A stretch of DNA of 64,000 nucleotides from Desulfurococcales archaeon (GTDB lineage: Archaea; Thermoproteota; Thermoprotei_A; Sulfolobales; WAQK01): assembly GCA_027083135.1 (NCBI GenBank), contig JALWQH010000052.1, positions 1-64,000 on the forward strand, read 5' to 3'. The position numbers were made by a program, and so were the translations under genes. Position 1 is the first letter of the stretch, and every line of letters begins with the position of its first letter. The notes under the pieces were generated by a model, which had not been told where the DNA came from, searched no databases, and was given only the letters and a program-made list of their open reading frames with translations. Of the stretch, positions 27,434 through 37,400 are shown piece by piece.

Positions 27434-28546
27434 TCATGTAGGGGGTGCAAGCGCCATGACCAGTATTGCTAATGTTATTGTCTGAAGAGTGTATGAGAGT
27501 AGTGAGGCTTTCCTCTCAGCACTTATTTTATCCTTTATGAAGAGGTCGAGCATCTTCGCTCCATCTGTTATGAAGAGGGGTGCGGCGTTAACTAATGCTA
27601 AGCTGAAGTTTATCATGTAGCTCCAGTCCACGAAGTTTAAGAGTGCTTCATAGCTTCGAATGGAGAGTCTTCCAAGCAGGCTTCCAGCAGGCTTGAAATA
27701 TATTCCTATGATGCTCCTATTAGCAGGTTTGAAGACCGTTATGTTTCTGGCTTCCCCCTTCATAATTATAGTCATAATCAGTGTTGTCGTGCCTGAGGCG
27801 TTTATAAAGGAGTGCAGATCGGTTATGCGGTGTATTCTTGTACCATTAACCGCTATGATCCTCATGCCTGGCGTTATGCCTGCAGAAGCTGCAGGGGAGC
27901 CCTGCTCAACGCTTGTAACAATTATGCCTGCAGGAGCAGCCACGGTGTAGAAGAGGAGGCCTAGGAAGAGGGCTCCAAGTATAAGGTTAGCAGCCGACCC
28001 CGCGGCAAGTATTTTGAGCTTGGAGTGGAGGGGGGCTGAGTTAAGGCTCTCCTCCTCTGGCTCCACGAAGGCTGCTGGGAACACTAATAGGAGGGCAAGG
28101 CCAGCGGAACTCAGCTTAACACCCTCCATCCCAGCCATCACGGCATGCGCTAACTCGTGGAGAACTATGGCTATAGATGCTGCTAAGAGAAAGTATAGTA
28201 GAGCCTCCCCCCATATGGTTAGCCCAGGTATGAGAAGCACTACTCCGTTCTGGGATGAAGCCCCTATAATCCTCTTGTACGCTATGCCTCCTATGAACCA
28301 ATAGTAGAGTCCTGCGGAAACAACGGTGAGTATGACGAAGACTTCTCCAATCCTCCTAGCAGTCTTGCCGCCCTTAACGTTTTCGAGCCATTGAAGCCTC
28401 CTAGTGATCCTCCATACTATTAAGGGCACCTGTACCTCTATGCTTCTCTGCTCGAACCATTGTTTCTTATACCTATACGCAATGTAGACTAGGCTCCAAA
28501 AAGCTGTGAGGACTATGAGGAAGCCCATGAGACCCACTATGTTCAC
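27434..28546 (-). CDS. Membrane site-2 protease-type zinc metalloprotease (M50) with PDZ domain
   Basis: The 370-residue polytopic protein has an N-terminal membrane helix (IVGLMGFLIVLTAFWSLVYIAY), the zinc motif HELAH in a hydrophobic helix (about residue 130), and a PDZ domain GIIVTSVEQGSPAASAGITPGMRI (about 205-260). A later segment LFITDGAKML supplies the third zinc ligand Asp. This is the intramembrane protease family that cleaves anti-sigma or membrane regulators in bacteria. Archaeal substrates are mostly unknown. The start is GTG. It converges on the tRNA-Gln gene. Confidence 0.88.
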   Translation of the reverse strand: MNIVGLMGFLIVLTAFWSLVYIAYRYKKQWFEQRSIEVQVPLIVWRITRRLQWLENVKGGKTARRIGEVFVILTVVSAGLYYWFIGGIAYKRIIGASSQNGVVLLIPGLTIWGEALLYFLLAASIAIVLHELAHAVMAGMEGVKLSSAGLALLLVFPAAFVEPEEESLNSAPLHSKLKILAAGSAANLILGALFLGLLFYTVAAPAGIIVTSVEQGSPAASAGITPGMRIIAVNGTRIHRITDLHSFINASGTTTLIMTIIMKGEARNITVFKPANRSIIGIYFKPAGSLLGRLSIRSYEALLNFVDWSYMINFSLALVNAAPLFITDGAKMLDLFIKDKISAERKASLLSYTLQTITLAILVMALAPPT

Positions 28547-28616
28547 CGCTCACGCCCAATCTCACGTGAAGGCTATTTAAGCACTATCTGGACAGTTAGC
28601 CTAGGATAAGGTACCC

Positions 28617-29348
28617 ATGCCTAGGAGAAAGATTAGGAGGATAGGCGAGTATAATGAAGTAATATATGATGATGAACATTGGAGGCTTCTAAGAGAACTT
28701 AGAAGAGAGGCTGCTGGAATTCTCAAAGCTCTTGAGAGAAGAGGGCTTAGAGGAGCAGTATATGGTAGCATAGCTCGGGGAGACGTCCATGCAGGCAGCG
28801 ACATAGACGTGATTCTCCTATACCCTGCTTCATCATATATGGTTGAGCTGGCCTTAGAGGAGGCAGGATACAGCATCTCACATAAAGCCGTGGTTCAGGC
28901 TACACCCCACAGCACGCCTAAGGCCTACATATTCCTAGATGGGGAGGAAAAGCTCTCCGTATCCTATCCGCTGGCATATCTGCAGGGAAGGGAATACGAG
29001 TTCTATAGGTTTGGAGGTCTGCTTGATGAAGGCGGGCTCAGAGAGGATAAGAGGGTTCCAGGAGTATCCAAGGAACTCGTGTTGATCCAGCCTACTCTCC
29101 AAGGACATATGGAGTCTCCAGTAATAGGCAGGGAGAGCGAGGTTGCAGGAATACTAGGCATAAGTATTGACACAGTGCTGGAGAGAGTGCGTGTTCTCTC
29201 TAGGAGGGATGCTATAGGGCGCACCGGAGTATTCGTCAACATAAAGCTTGGCTCGCATAGCAGTATAGAGGAGGCTGTAAGAGAAGAGGCACATAGAAAC
29301 CCTCATTTTAGGAGGATCCTGGCTGAGAGAAAAAGTCCTATAATATAG
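28617..29348 (+). CDS. Predicted nucleotidyltransferase (pol-beta fold)
   Basis: The 243-residue protein contains the minimal nucleotidyltransferase signature GAVYGSIARGDVHAGSDIDVIL (G-S-x9-D-x-D, about 45-65). HSTPKAYIFLDGEEKLSVSYPL supplies the third acidic strand. The C-terminal region EVAGILGISIDTVLERVRVLSRR looks like a helix-turn-helix. It belongs to an archaeal group of uncharacterised nucleotidyltransferases. AMP or other nucleotide transfer is likely from the fold, with the target unknown. It is divergent from the site-2 protease gene across 70 bp. Confidence 0.78.
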   Translation: MPRRKIRRIGEYNEVIYDDEHWRLLRELRREAAGILKALERRGLRGAVYGSIARGDVHAGSDIDVILLYPASSYMVELALEEAGYSISHKAVVQATPHSTPKAYIFLDGEEKLSVSYPLAYLQGREYEFYRFGGLLDEGGLREDKRVPGVSKELVLIQPTLQGHMESPVIGRESEVAGILGISIDTVLERVRVLSRRDAIGRTGVFVNIKLGSHSSIEEAVREEAHRNPHFRRILAERKSPII

Positions 29349-29462
29349 TCTAACAGGTTATGGGAAGCATCTCCGCGAGGCTTTTATGGGCAATATGCTG
29401 AATATGTTACGCTAAGGATGACTGAGAAGTATTCCTTAACCTATAGGGCCTAGGCGATAGTC

Positions 29463-30548
29463 ATGAAGCGTAAGATAATTATGAGGGGCAGAGAGGTAGG
29501 GCTGACTTTAGGGAGGCTTGCAAGAGGATGCGATCTCTGCTTTGAGGGAAGCAAGATAGTGGTCTTTGTGACAGGGCTATGCGATGATGGCTGTTTCTAC
29601 TGCCCGGTTAGCGGGGAACGTATGGGAAGAGATGTAGTATTCGTCGACGAGGAGCCTGTCAACAACATGCCTGCCGATATTGTTGAGGAGGCATATAGAA
29701 TTGAAGCTAAGGGTGCCAGCATAACGGGCGGAGACCCTCTGTTAAGGCCTCATCGAACAGCCAGCATAATCCAGGCTCTTAAAGCAGAGTTCGGCAGTGG
29801 TTTCCACATCCACCTCTATACTAGTGGGCGATATGCTACACGCATGGTGCTTGAAGAATTAGAGGCTGCAGGACTGGATGAAATACGCTTTCACCCCACA
29901 CTTCCATGGCTAACTGAGAGAATAAGGCTTGCACTAGAGTATACTTCCATGAGCGTCGGCGCCGAGGTACCTGTTATTCCAGGCTATCTTCAAGCATTAA
30001 AGAAGCTTGCATTATTCCTCGAAGAAATAAAAGCTGATTTCCTCAACCTAAATGAGCTAGAGGTGTCGGAGAGCAACCAGGAGGCTCTTACGCTAAGAGG
30101 CTTCAAGCCTAGGAGAGATGGGCGTAGCATAGAGGGAAGCCGGGAAACAGCATTTAAGCTGCTGGAATGGGCTCAACATAATGTTAGAAAACTTAACATT
30201 AGATTCTGCCCAGCCATCTATAAGGATTCCGTGCAGACGAGAAACAGGCTGCGCAGAAAGGCGAAAAATGAGGCAAGGCTCTACGAAGCCTATACCCCTG
30301 AGGGCACTATAATTAGAGCTGAGATCAGCTTCCCCGAAAAGAATAGAGGAATCGCCGAACAGCTGGCATATAATGGGGCAGGCATTATAGACGGCGAAGT
30401 ATTTGTAACTCACCCTCTCATAGCACGCTCAATACAGGAAGAGCTGGGAGGAGATGCAAGAATAGCCGAGTATCACCCCACAGCTTCCAGACTCCTCGTA
30501 TCCTCTATGCCTCTAGGAAGCAGATATGGGGTAAAAGACCGGAAATAA
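29463..30548 (+). CDS. Radical SAM protein of uncharacterised archaeal family (COG2108-like)
   Basis: The 361-residue protein has a canonical SAM cluster motif CDDGCFYC (about residues 40-47). It is preceded by a conserved CDLC pair (about 24-27) that may hold structural metal. SITGGDPLLRP is the GGE-type SAM-binding strand. The rest is a TIM-barrel half with SVGAEVPVIPGY, then a C-terminal domain including CPAIYKDSVQTRNRLRRKA. This resembles the archaeal group annotated as pyruvate-formate-lyase-activating-like proteins (COG2108), substrate unknown. The ATG is monocistronic-looking, with a gap of 114 bp upstream and 52 bp downstream. Confidence 0.75.
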   Translation: MKRKIIMRGREVGLTLGRLARGCDLCFEGSKIVVFVTGLCDDGCFYCPVSGERMGRDVVFVDEEPVNNMPADIVEEAYRIEAKGASITGGDPLLRPHRTASIIQALKAEFGSGFHIHLYTSGRYATRMVLEELEAAGLDEIRFHPTLPWLTERIRLALEYTSMSVGAEVPVIPGYLQALKKLALFLEEIKADFLNLNELEVSESNQEALTLRGFKPRRDGRSIEGSRETAFKLLEWAQHNVRKLNIRFCPAIYKDSVQTRNRLRRKAKNEARLYEAYTPEGTIIRAEISFPEKNRGIAEQLAYNGAGIIDGEVFVTHPLIARSIQEELGGDARIAEYHPTASRLLVSSMPLGSRYGVKDRK

Positions 30549-30600
30549 ATATATTCCACAGCTTTATAATTCGAAAACATCTGGTTGGGAGGCAGAATTC

Positions 30601-31533
30601 ATGCTGCTTGAAGCCAGGGATCTCTGGAAAAGCTTTGGGGGAAGACCTGCCCTTAGAGGAGTAGAACTGAGCATCAAGGATAAGGGAATAGTAAGCCTAC
30701 TAGGCCCTAACGGTGCAGGCAAATCCACCTTCATGAAAATTGCTGCAGGGATCCTGAGGCCTGAGAGGGGCTCCATACTCGTAATGGGCCGTGATCCAAG
30801 GGATCCCGAGGCCCGTAGCCTTATAGCTTATTGTCCTCAGGAGCCAGGGCTTTTCGATGAGCTGAACTCATGGGATAACCTTATGTTCTATGCAAGGCTC
30901 TACAGCCTTCCAGAGCAGAAGGCTCGGGAAAAGGCACGGATACTGCTCGAAGAGCTGGGAATACTTGATCATGCCTCAAAGCCCGTGGGAAAACTCTCAG
31001 GAGGAATGAGGAAGAAGCTTGGACTAGCCATAGCCATGCTTGCCGAGCCCCCACTCTACCTGCTAGATGAGCCTACCACGGGAATGGATCCAGGCTCCAG
31101 GAGAGATGTGTGGAGGATCTTAAGGGAGATTAAGGCTGATGGGGGCGCAGTACTGCTGGCCACCCACTATATGGATGAGGCAGATGAGCTATCCGACACA
31201 GTATACATAATGGATAAGGGGAGAATTGTTGCTTCAGGCAAGCCTGAGAAGCTTAAAGAGAGATATGGTCCTCCATCGGTGGTAGAGATAATGTTCCGCA
31301 GAGTGCCTTCGCAGAGTAGTGTAGAGGATGCTCTCCGAGGACTAGAGCATACATGGAGCGAGGGTAAGCTGCGTGTAAGCGTTGAGAGGCCTGAGAAGGT
31401 TGTTCCCCGCCTAGTAGAGCAGCTGTATTCTCTGGGTGCCGACATAGGCTCAGTGAGAATAGTTAAGCCGACATTAGAGGACGTGTTCCTCAAACTAACT
31501 GGGAGGAGGCTGGAGACCAGTGAGGAGAAGTAG
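30601..31533 (+). CDS. ABC-2 type transporter, ATP-binding protein
   Basis: The 310-residue ATPase has Walker A LLGPNGAGKST (about 38-48), Q-loop CPQEPGL, signature LSGGMRKKLGLA, Walker B LYLLDEPTTGMDP and switch His in LLATHYMDEADEL. A DrrA/CcmA-like C-terminal extension follows. It is coupled by a 14-bp overlap to the permease gene. Together they form an exporter whose substrate (drug, lipid or polysaccharide) cannot be inferred. GGGAGG lies eight bases before the ATG, a strong ribosome-binding site. Confidence 0.93.
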   Translation: MLLEARDLWKSFGGRPALRGVELSIKDKGIVSLLGPNGAGKSTFMKIAAGILRPERGSILVMGRDPRDPEARSLIAYCPQEPGLFDELNSWDNLMFYARLYSLPEQKAREKARILLEELGILDHASKPVGKLSGGMRKKLGLAIAMLAEPPLYLLDEPTTGMDPGSRRDVWRILREIKADGGAVLLATHYMDEADELSDTVYIMDKGRIVASGKPEKLKERYGPPSVVEIMFRRVPSQSSVEDALRGLEHTWSEGKLRVSVERPEKVVPRLVEQLYSLGADIGSVRIVKPTLEDVFLKLTGRRLETSEEK

Positions 31534-32800
31534 GATAAAGGCGTTTCTAGTAGCCTCAACTAAGAGCTTCTTCAAGGATAAGGGAAGCGTGTTCTGGGTT
31601 ATAGCATGGCCCATAATACTTGTCCTAATGTCAGCCTATGTCTTCATACCCCCCTCGGCAGGTAGCCCCATGACTATGAAGCTCGGCATAGTAAACCATG
31701 ATGCAAGCAGGTCTCCCTTCAACGGCTCGTCGCTGATAAGTGTGCTGAGTAATGTTAAGTACAATGGAACCAGGCTTTTCGAAATAAAGGTGTATAAAGC
31801 TGAAGAGGATATGCTGGCAGACCTAGATAAGGGTAAGCTTGATGCAGGCATAATCATACCAAGCGGGTTCGGCAGAAACCTAACTCTAGGAACAGCCTTA
31901 CTGAAAGCCTATGTTGGTGGAAAAAGCATCTACTCAATACAGGTTAATAGGGGGATTCTTGAAAGCTTTCTATGCGGCTTTGCAAGGGAGATAGGGCTCC
32001 GTAAAGCAAACATAGCTCTAAACTATATAAGCGGAGCTCCCTCCAACTGGACTCATCCATCACAGTTTAACGCCACGTTTAAGGAGTTCGTTTATAGGTT
32101 CATGGTAGGGCTAGTTGAACCCATAAACACCACGCTCGTGGAGAAGGCCCCCAAGGCTCTCACTGAGAGGCCCCGTATCCTGGGATGGTATGTGCTGGGA
32201 GCAGTAGGTATGATGATGCTGTACTCAGGCTTCTCCCTGGGAGCCACAGCCATAGTAGAGGAGAAGGAGAAGGGAAGGCTTGAACGGATACTCTCAACAC
32301 CATCCACGCCTGCAGACCTACTTGCAGGTAAAATGCTTTCAGGCCTATTAATCCTCCTCCTATCATCAATAGTGATAATACTCTCGGGCCTAGCAGTGCA
32401 GGCTGAGGTGAGATGGAACCCGCTGAGACCAGCTGATCTACTAGTACTTCTCCACTTCCTGTTGCTCGGAGTCATGACAATAAGCATGGGCTTCCTCCTA
32501 TCACTGGTAAGCAAGACTACGAAGGGTGCAGGCAACTTAGCGGTAGGACTGGGCCTCCTCTTGTCCTTCACTGCTGGGATATGGTTCCCGAAGGAATGGA
32601 TGCCTGGAGCACTTAGAATGCTGGCAGACGTGTTTCCACCAACATGGAGCCTCGACGCAATTAGAGATATAGTGGTCTATAGGGTGGGAATAGGAGACGT
32701 GGCGCTGCTCACTGTTGAAAGCCTTGCCGCAACCCTAATACTCTTCCTCCTCGGAGTCGAGGCTTATAGGAGGGTGATTAGAAGGTATGTGGAGGCCTAG
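31520..32800 (+). CDS. ABC-2 type transporter, permease protein
   Basis: The 426-residue membrane protein has one N-terminal helix (VFWVIAWPIILVLMSAYVFI), a large extracytoplasmic domain of about 190 residues with several N-glycosylation sequons, and five C-terminal helices. These start GAVGMMMLYSGFSLGATAIVEEKEKGRLERILSTP, the ABC-2 permease signature. It is the partner of the preceding ATPase. The GTG start overlaps that gene. The 3' end overlaps the convergent pelota gene by four bases. Confidence 0.9.
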   Translation: MRRSRIKAFLVASTKSFFKDKGSVFWVIAWPIILVLMSAYVFIPPSAGSPMTMKLGIVNHDASRSPFNGSSLISVLSNVKYNGTRLFEIKVYKAEEDMLADLDKGKLDAGIIIPSGFGRNLTLGTALLKAYVGGKSIYSIQVNRGILESFLCGFAREIGLRKANIALNYISGAPSNWTHPSQFNATFKEFVYRFMVGLVEPINTTLVEKAPKALTERPRILGWYVLGAVGMMMLYSGFSLGATAIVEEKEKGRLERILSTPSTPADLLAGKMLSGLLILLLSSIVIILSGLAVQAEVRWNPLRPADLLVLLHFLLLGVMTISMGFLLSLVSKTTKGAGNLAVGLGLLLSFTAGIWFPKEWMPGALRMLADVFPPTWSLDAIRDIVVYRVGIGDVALLTVESLAATLILFLLGVEAYRRVIRRYVEA

Positions 32801-33855
32801 TGCTGGGAAAACCTGTATCTAAGGATTGCTGCCAGTCCTCCTAGATGCCTGAGCCTTAGACCCGCCCCACTGTTCCTGGGAACTATGTGTATTTTCCCTC
32901 TAGCCTTGTCGATGAGAGTCATGGTCTCCTCCACTCTCCGTCGAAGCTCTAGATCCATGCTTCCCACATACTCGTCGAGTATAAGTAGATGCTCTACAGC
33001 ACCCGCAGCCGCAGCCTCGTACACCTGGTCTAAACCATAGGCTACACGTTCAGGGTCCTTTGCTAATAGACGCATAAACTCCTCTAGCAGCCTCTCAGCC
33101 TCAACTATGCTGATATGCTCTAGGATCTCCCTGACCCTTCCACGCCTAATAACCTCATGTACCCCTGCCTCACCACCCATCGAGACGGAGTCAACCATCA
33201 CTCTCACCCCTTTCCCACGCAGCCTGGCGGCCAGCTCGTCTTTGAGGCTTCCAGGCCCAGCCACTATAATTGCCGACACTCTGCGCCTCTCAAGCTCCCC
33301 TACCACCATACGGTCTATCTCAGCTAGACGTTGCTCAAGTATAATGCTTCTGCCAGCATCATCTTTTCCTGGAAGCCTCATCCTACCTGACGATACTATG
33401 CGTACACCCTGGTTCGAGGCTAATGCAATGCTATATTCATCGTAGTCTAAAGCCACTATGAGTGTGAGGATGCCTTTAACCCCTGATTCACGTATCTTCT
33501 TTAAGAGGGGCTTAGGCCAGCCTTCCTCCTTAACTATAACTAGAATGCTTCCAGGTTCAATGCTTATCGTGTGGTGAAGCCCTTTCAACCCATATTTATC
33601 GGGGCCTTCCACTATTATCCCCCTTATCCTCAGCCTCCTCGTGAAAGGCTGAAACTCTGTTGCTTTGACCCTTATTCCAAGTGTTAGGGGAATTCTTCGG
33701 CTCCCCCCGCCCTCAGGTTGCTTTATCTCTCTAGTCGTCCTAGCATACACTATGTCACCCGGCGTTATTGTCAAGTGCAGGATCCATAGATCATCGCTGC
33801 TCTCCGCCTGGAGTTTCAGTAGCCCAGTCTTCTCATCATACTCCAGTATTTTCAT
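32797..33855 (-). CDS. pelA: Pelota (Dom34) mRNA surveillance factor
   Basis: The protein begins MKILEYDEKTGLLKLQAESSDDLWILHLTITPGDIVYARTTREI, the classic N-terminal Sm-like domain of pelota. The central and C-terminal eRF1-like domains follow (TLIVALDYDEYSIALAS; HLLILDEYVG). Pelota rescues stalled ribosomes with aEF1alpha/ABCE1. The track start at 33999 adds 48 residues that do not fit the family and run into the promoter region of the divergent acetyltransferase, so I place the start at the ATG 33853-33855 (352 residues). Confidence 0.94.
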   Translation of the reverse strand: MKILEYDEKTGLLKLQAESSDDLWILHLTITPGDIVYARTTREIKQPEGGGSRRIPLTLGIRVKATEFQPFTRRLRIRGIIVEGPDKYGLKGLHHTISIEPGSILVIVKEEGWPKPLLKKIRESGVKGILTLIVALDYDEYSIALASNQGVRIVSSGRMRLPGKDDAGRSIILEQRLAEIDRMVVGELERRRVSAIIVAGPGSLKDELAARLRGKGVRVMVDSVSMGGEAGVHEVIRRGRVREILEHISIVEAERLLEEFMRLLAKDPERVAYGLDQVYEAAAAGAVEHLLILDEYVGSMDLELRRRVEETMTLIDKARGKIHIVPRNSGAGLRLRHLGGLAAILRYRFSQH

Positions 33856-33931
33856 CGCTGTATCCACGCTTAACCCTAGGCTTCGAGACAAATTAATGGT
33901 GTGATGCCTTAATGAATCACTGGAGCCTACT

Positions 33932-34387
33932 GTGATCAGGGAGGCCTCTCCACGCGACTTAGGCTGGATAGCCGTGCTGGAGGAGAAATGCTTCCCCAAG
34001 TATCCTTATCCAAGATGGTTTTTAGCGATGCTTCACTCAATATCACCTAGCCTTTTCCTAGTATACGAGGCTGATGGCAGGATCATAGGATACGCATCGA
34101 CAATTATACGTAGAAGGATAATATGCCACCTCATGAGCCTCTGCGTAGAGCCATCCATGCGTAGAAGAGGTGTAGGCAGAGCTCTCCTGGATGAGACTGA
34201 AAGGAGATCTCGTGAAGCAGGCTGCTCTACACTTAGGCTAGAGGTATCCTACGTTAACATGCCTGCCTTGAGGCTTTATTCAAGCCTAGGCTACAGGCCT
34301 GCATACTTTAAGCCCGGATATTATCCTGGAGGCGAGCCTGCACTAGTCATGTATAAAGCATTGCTCTTAGGGAGAGATAAGTTATAG
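33932..34387 (+). CDS. GNAT acetyltransferase, RimI/Ard1-like
   Basis: The 151-residue GNAT has the acetyl-CoA loop SLCVEPSMRRRGVGRALL (R-R-x-G-x-G) and the RimI-type segment LEVSYVNMPALRLYSSLGYRP, typical of protein N-terminal acetyltransferases of archaea (Ard1/NAT). It likely acetylates N termini of ribosomal or other proteins. GTG start at 33932. It shares a 76-bp region with the divergent pelA and is followed 24 bp later by the polymerase gene. Confidence 0.88.
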   Translation: MIREASPRDLGWIAVLEEKCFPKYPYPRWFLAMLHSISPSLFLVYEADGRIIGYASTIIRRRIICHLMSLCVEPSMRRRGVGRALLDETERRSREAGCSTLRLEVSYVNMPALRLYSSLGYRPAYFKPGYYPGGEPALVMYKALLLGRDKL

Positions 34388-34411
34388 CCTGCCGCTGCGC
34401 TAGATCTATTA

Positions 34412-37400
34412 GTGTATGATGCCTTGAAAATACGGTTCATGCCCCTTGACGCAAGCTACGAGGTCAGGGGTAGGAGGCCTGTAATAATAATTTGGGGGAT
34501 AGATAGGAATGATGAGAGAATAGCTCTTCTAGTTGAAGGGTTCCACCCATACTTCTATGCTCTCCTCTCCAAGGATGCTGAGTGGAGGGATGTTGCCAGC
34601 AGGGTGAAGGCTCTTTCCAAGCCTTCCTCACCCATAGTAGCAGTTGAACCTGTTGAGAGGAGATATTATGGGAGGCCTGCACAGGTCCTTAGAATAGCTA
34701 CAATCATACCCGAGTATGTGAGAACGTATAGGGAGCAGGTGGCTAAGATACGTGGAGTCGAGGAAGTATTAGAGGCTGATATAAGATTTGTAATGAGATA
34801 CCTCATGGATAAAGATGTGAGGCCCTTCTCATGGTACGAGGTTGAGGTTGAGGAGCAGGGCGATGTGGGAGGAATGAGGGTGAGCAGAGTCTACAAGGCT
34901 AAAAGCGATCCTAGTCCAGTTGAGGATAGCTATATGCCGAGCCTAAGGGTGCTGGCATTCGATATAGAGGTGTATGCGCCTTCAGGGACCCCCCACCCCT
35001 CAAAGGATCCCGTCATAATAATCTCAACCATGAACGAGCAGGGGGAGGTAAGGCAGTTTACAGCCTCAGGACATGATGATAAGGGCGTTATAGAGGGATT
35101 TGCAGAGTATGTTAGACGCCATGATCCAGACATAATAGTCGGGTACAATAGCAATAAGTTTGACTGGCCCTACCTGCTTGAAAGGGCTAAGAGGCTTGGC
35201 GTGAAACTTGATGTGAGTAGAAGGGTAGGTGTAGAACCCGCGACAAGCGTGTATGGACATATATCAGTTGCAGGGCGCTTAAACGTCGACCTCTACGATT
35301 ACGCTGAGGAGATGCCTGAGATCAAGGTGAAGAGCCTGGAAAACGTTGCCGAGTACCTGGGGGTCATGAAGAAGTCTGAGAGAACGATTATAGAATGGTA
35401 TGAGATGCCTAAATACTGGGATGACCCTGCTAAACGCAGTGTCTTCTTACAGTATGCTAGAGACGATGTTGTAGCCACATACGGTGTGGCTGAGAAAATA
35501 CTTCCATTCGCAATTCAGCTCTCCTTTGTCACAGGGCTCCCCTTAGACCAGGTGGGGGCAGCCAGCGTGGGTTTCAGGCTGGAATGGTATTTGATGAGGG
35601 AAGCATACAAGTATGGTGAACTCGTGCCTAATAGGAGGGAGAGGCCTCCCCTCAGCTATCGTGGTGCAATAGTCCTTGAGCCTAGGAAGGGAGTGCATGA
35701 TAATATAGCTGTGCTTGACTTCAGCTCCATGTATCCTAATATCATGATAAAATACAATGTGGGTCCAGACACCATTCTGAGGCCAGGTGAGTCTGAGCCT
35801 CCTGAAGGTGTATGGGTGGCACCTGAGGTTGGACATAGGTTTAGGAGGAATCCGCCAGGATTCTTTAAGAAGGTGTTGGAGTATCTCTTAAAGCTGCGTA
35901 GAAGCATAAAGGATGAGTTGAAGAAATACCCGCCTGATACACCTGAATACAGGGTTCTAAATGAGAGGCAGAAGGCAGTCAAAGTGCTTGCTAACGCCAC
36001 CTATGGGTACATGGGCTGGACAGCTGCACGCTGGTATTGTAGGGAGTGCGCAGAAGCAGTTACAGCTTGGGGGAGGCAAACCATAAGCAAGGCCCTGGAG
36101 ATAGCTAGGAGCCTGGGGTTAGCTACAATCTATGGGGATAGTGTGTCAGGGAGTACCGAGATACTTGTCAGGAAGAATGGGGAGATACGGTTGGTAAAGA
36201 TAGCTGAGCTGTTCAGCGGGGAACCTGATCAGAGAAGCCCTGAGGGAAAGGAGTATAGGTTTCTGAAAGACGTTGAGACGATAACTATAGATAGGGATGG
36301 TAGGCTGGTCTGGAAGCCTATACGCTACGTGATGAGGCATAAGGCAGGGAAGCATATGTATAGGATATGGCTTACTGATGACTGGTACATTGATGTCACC
36401 GAGGATCACAGCCTCATAAGCTATGTTAATACGGTTAATGAGGGAAGGGTGAATGCTGAAAGGGCGAGGCTAGTTGAAGTAAAGCCCACTGAGCTTAGGG
36501 AACATGCTGAAGTCCTGGTCGTCCCTAATGCCCCTATAATAAGTGGCTCTGAGGCCAGCAGTATTGATGAGAGGGTATGGGAGTTTGTGGGACTAGTCGT
36601 AGGTAATGGGAGCAGTGTGGAGGAGCATCTAGGCAAATATTATGTACGATTGCATCTAGGGGGGGATAAGGAGGAGATATCTGAAAGACTGCTTAAACAG
36701 CTGGAAAAAGCCGGAGTCATAAGCAACTGGTATGAGGAGGATGGGAGAGGAGTTATCATCGTCCTCTCAAAGAAGTTGGCCGAGATCCTTGGGGACTTCG
36801 AGGTATCTGAAGGCAGGATCATCCCAGCATACATGCTGAGCATGCCTGAGCCTCTAATAAGGGCGTTTCTAAGAGGCTATTCCACGGCTAATGGCACTGT
36901 TATGCTCAGGGATGGAAAACCCCTGGTAAGACTGACAGCAGTAAATGAGGATGTAGCCAGGATTATTAGAGCCCTGCTCTTCATCACCGGCATCTCTAAT
37001 AATGTTCTCAGAGGAAATGATTCTAGTAGGCTTATTGGAGACGGACTTAGCGTTTACAGCAGGCATATTGTTGTAAAAAATGTTGTAGGATTCGCTGAGA
37101 AAGTGGGGTTCCTGTCGGATAGGGAGAATAAGAGGCTTCTTGAAGCCATACGTAATGTAAGGGAAAACGGTGTAAGAGACGCGGGCTTCGATCTACAAGC
37201 AGTACGGAGGGTTGAGAGTATAGGAAACAAGGGGTATGTATACGACATAGAGGTTGAGAGTACTCATAGGTTCTTCGCCAACTGGATCCTAGTGCATAAT
37301 ACAGACTCCCTGTTCGTATCTTATAAGCCTGGAGCCGTGGAGGAGTTTATACGTAGGATTGAGGAGGAGCTTGGCTTCGACATCAAGGTTGATAAGCTGT

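Noticed and set aside
33856-33999. N-terminal 48-residue extension of pelota in the track
   Set aside because: Pelota proteins start at MKILEYDE. The extension lies in the intergenic region towards the acetyltransferase.
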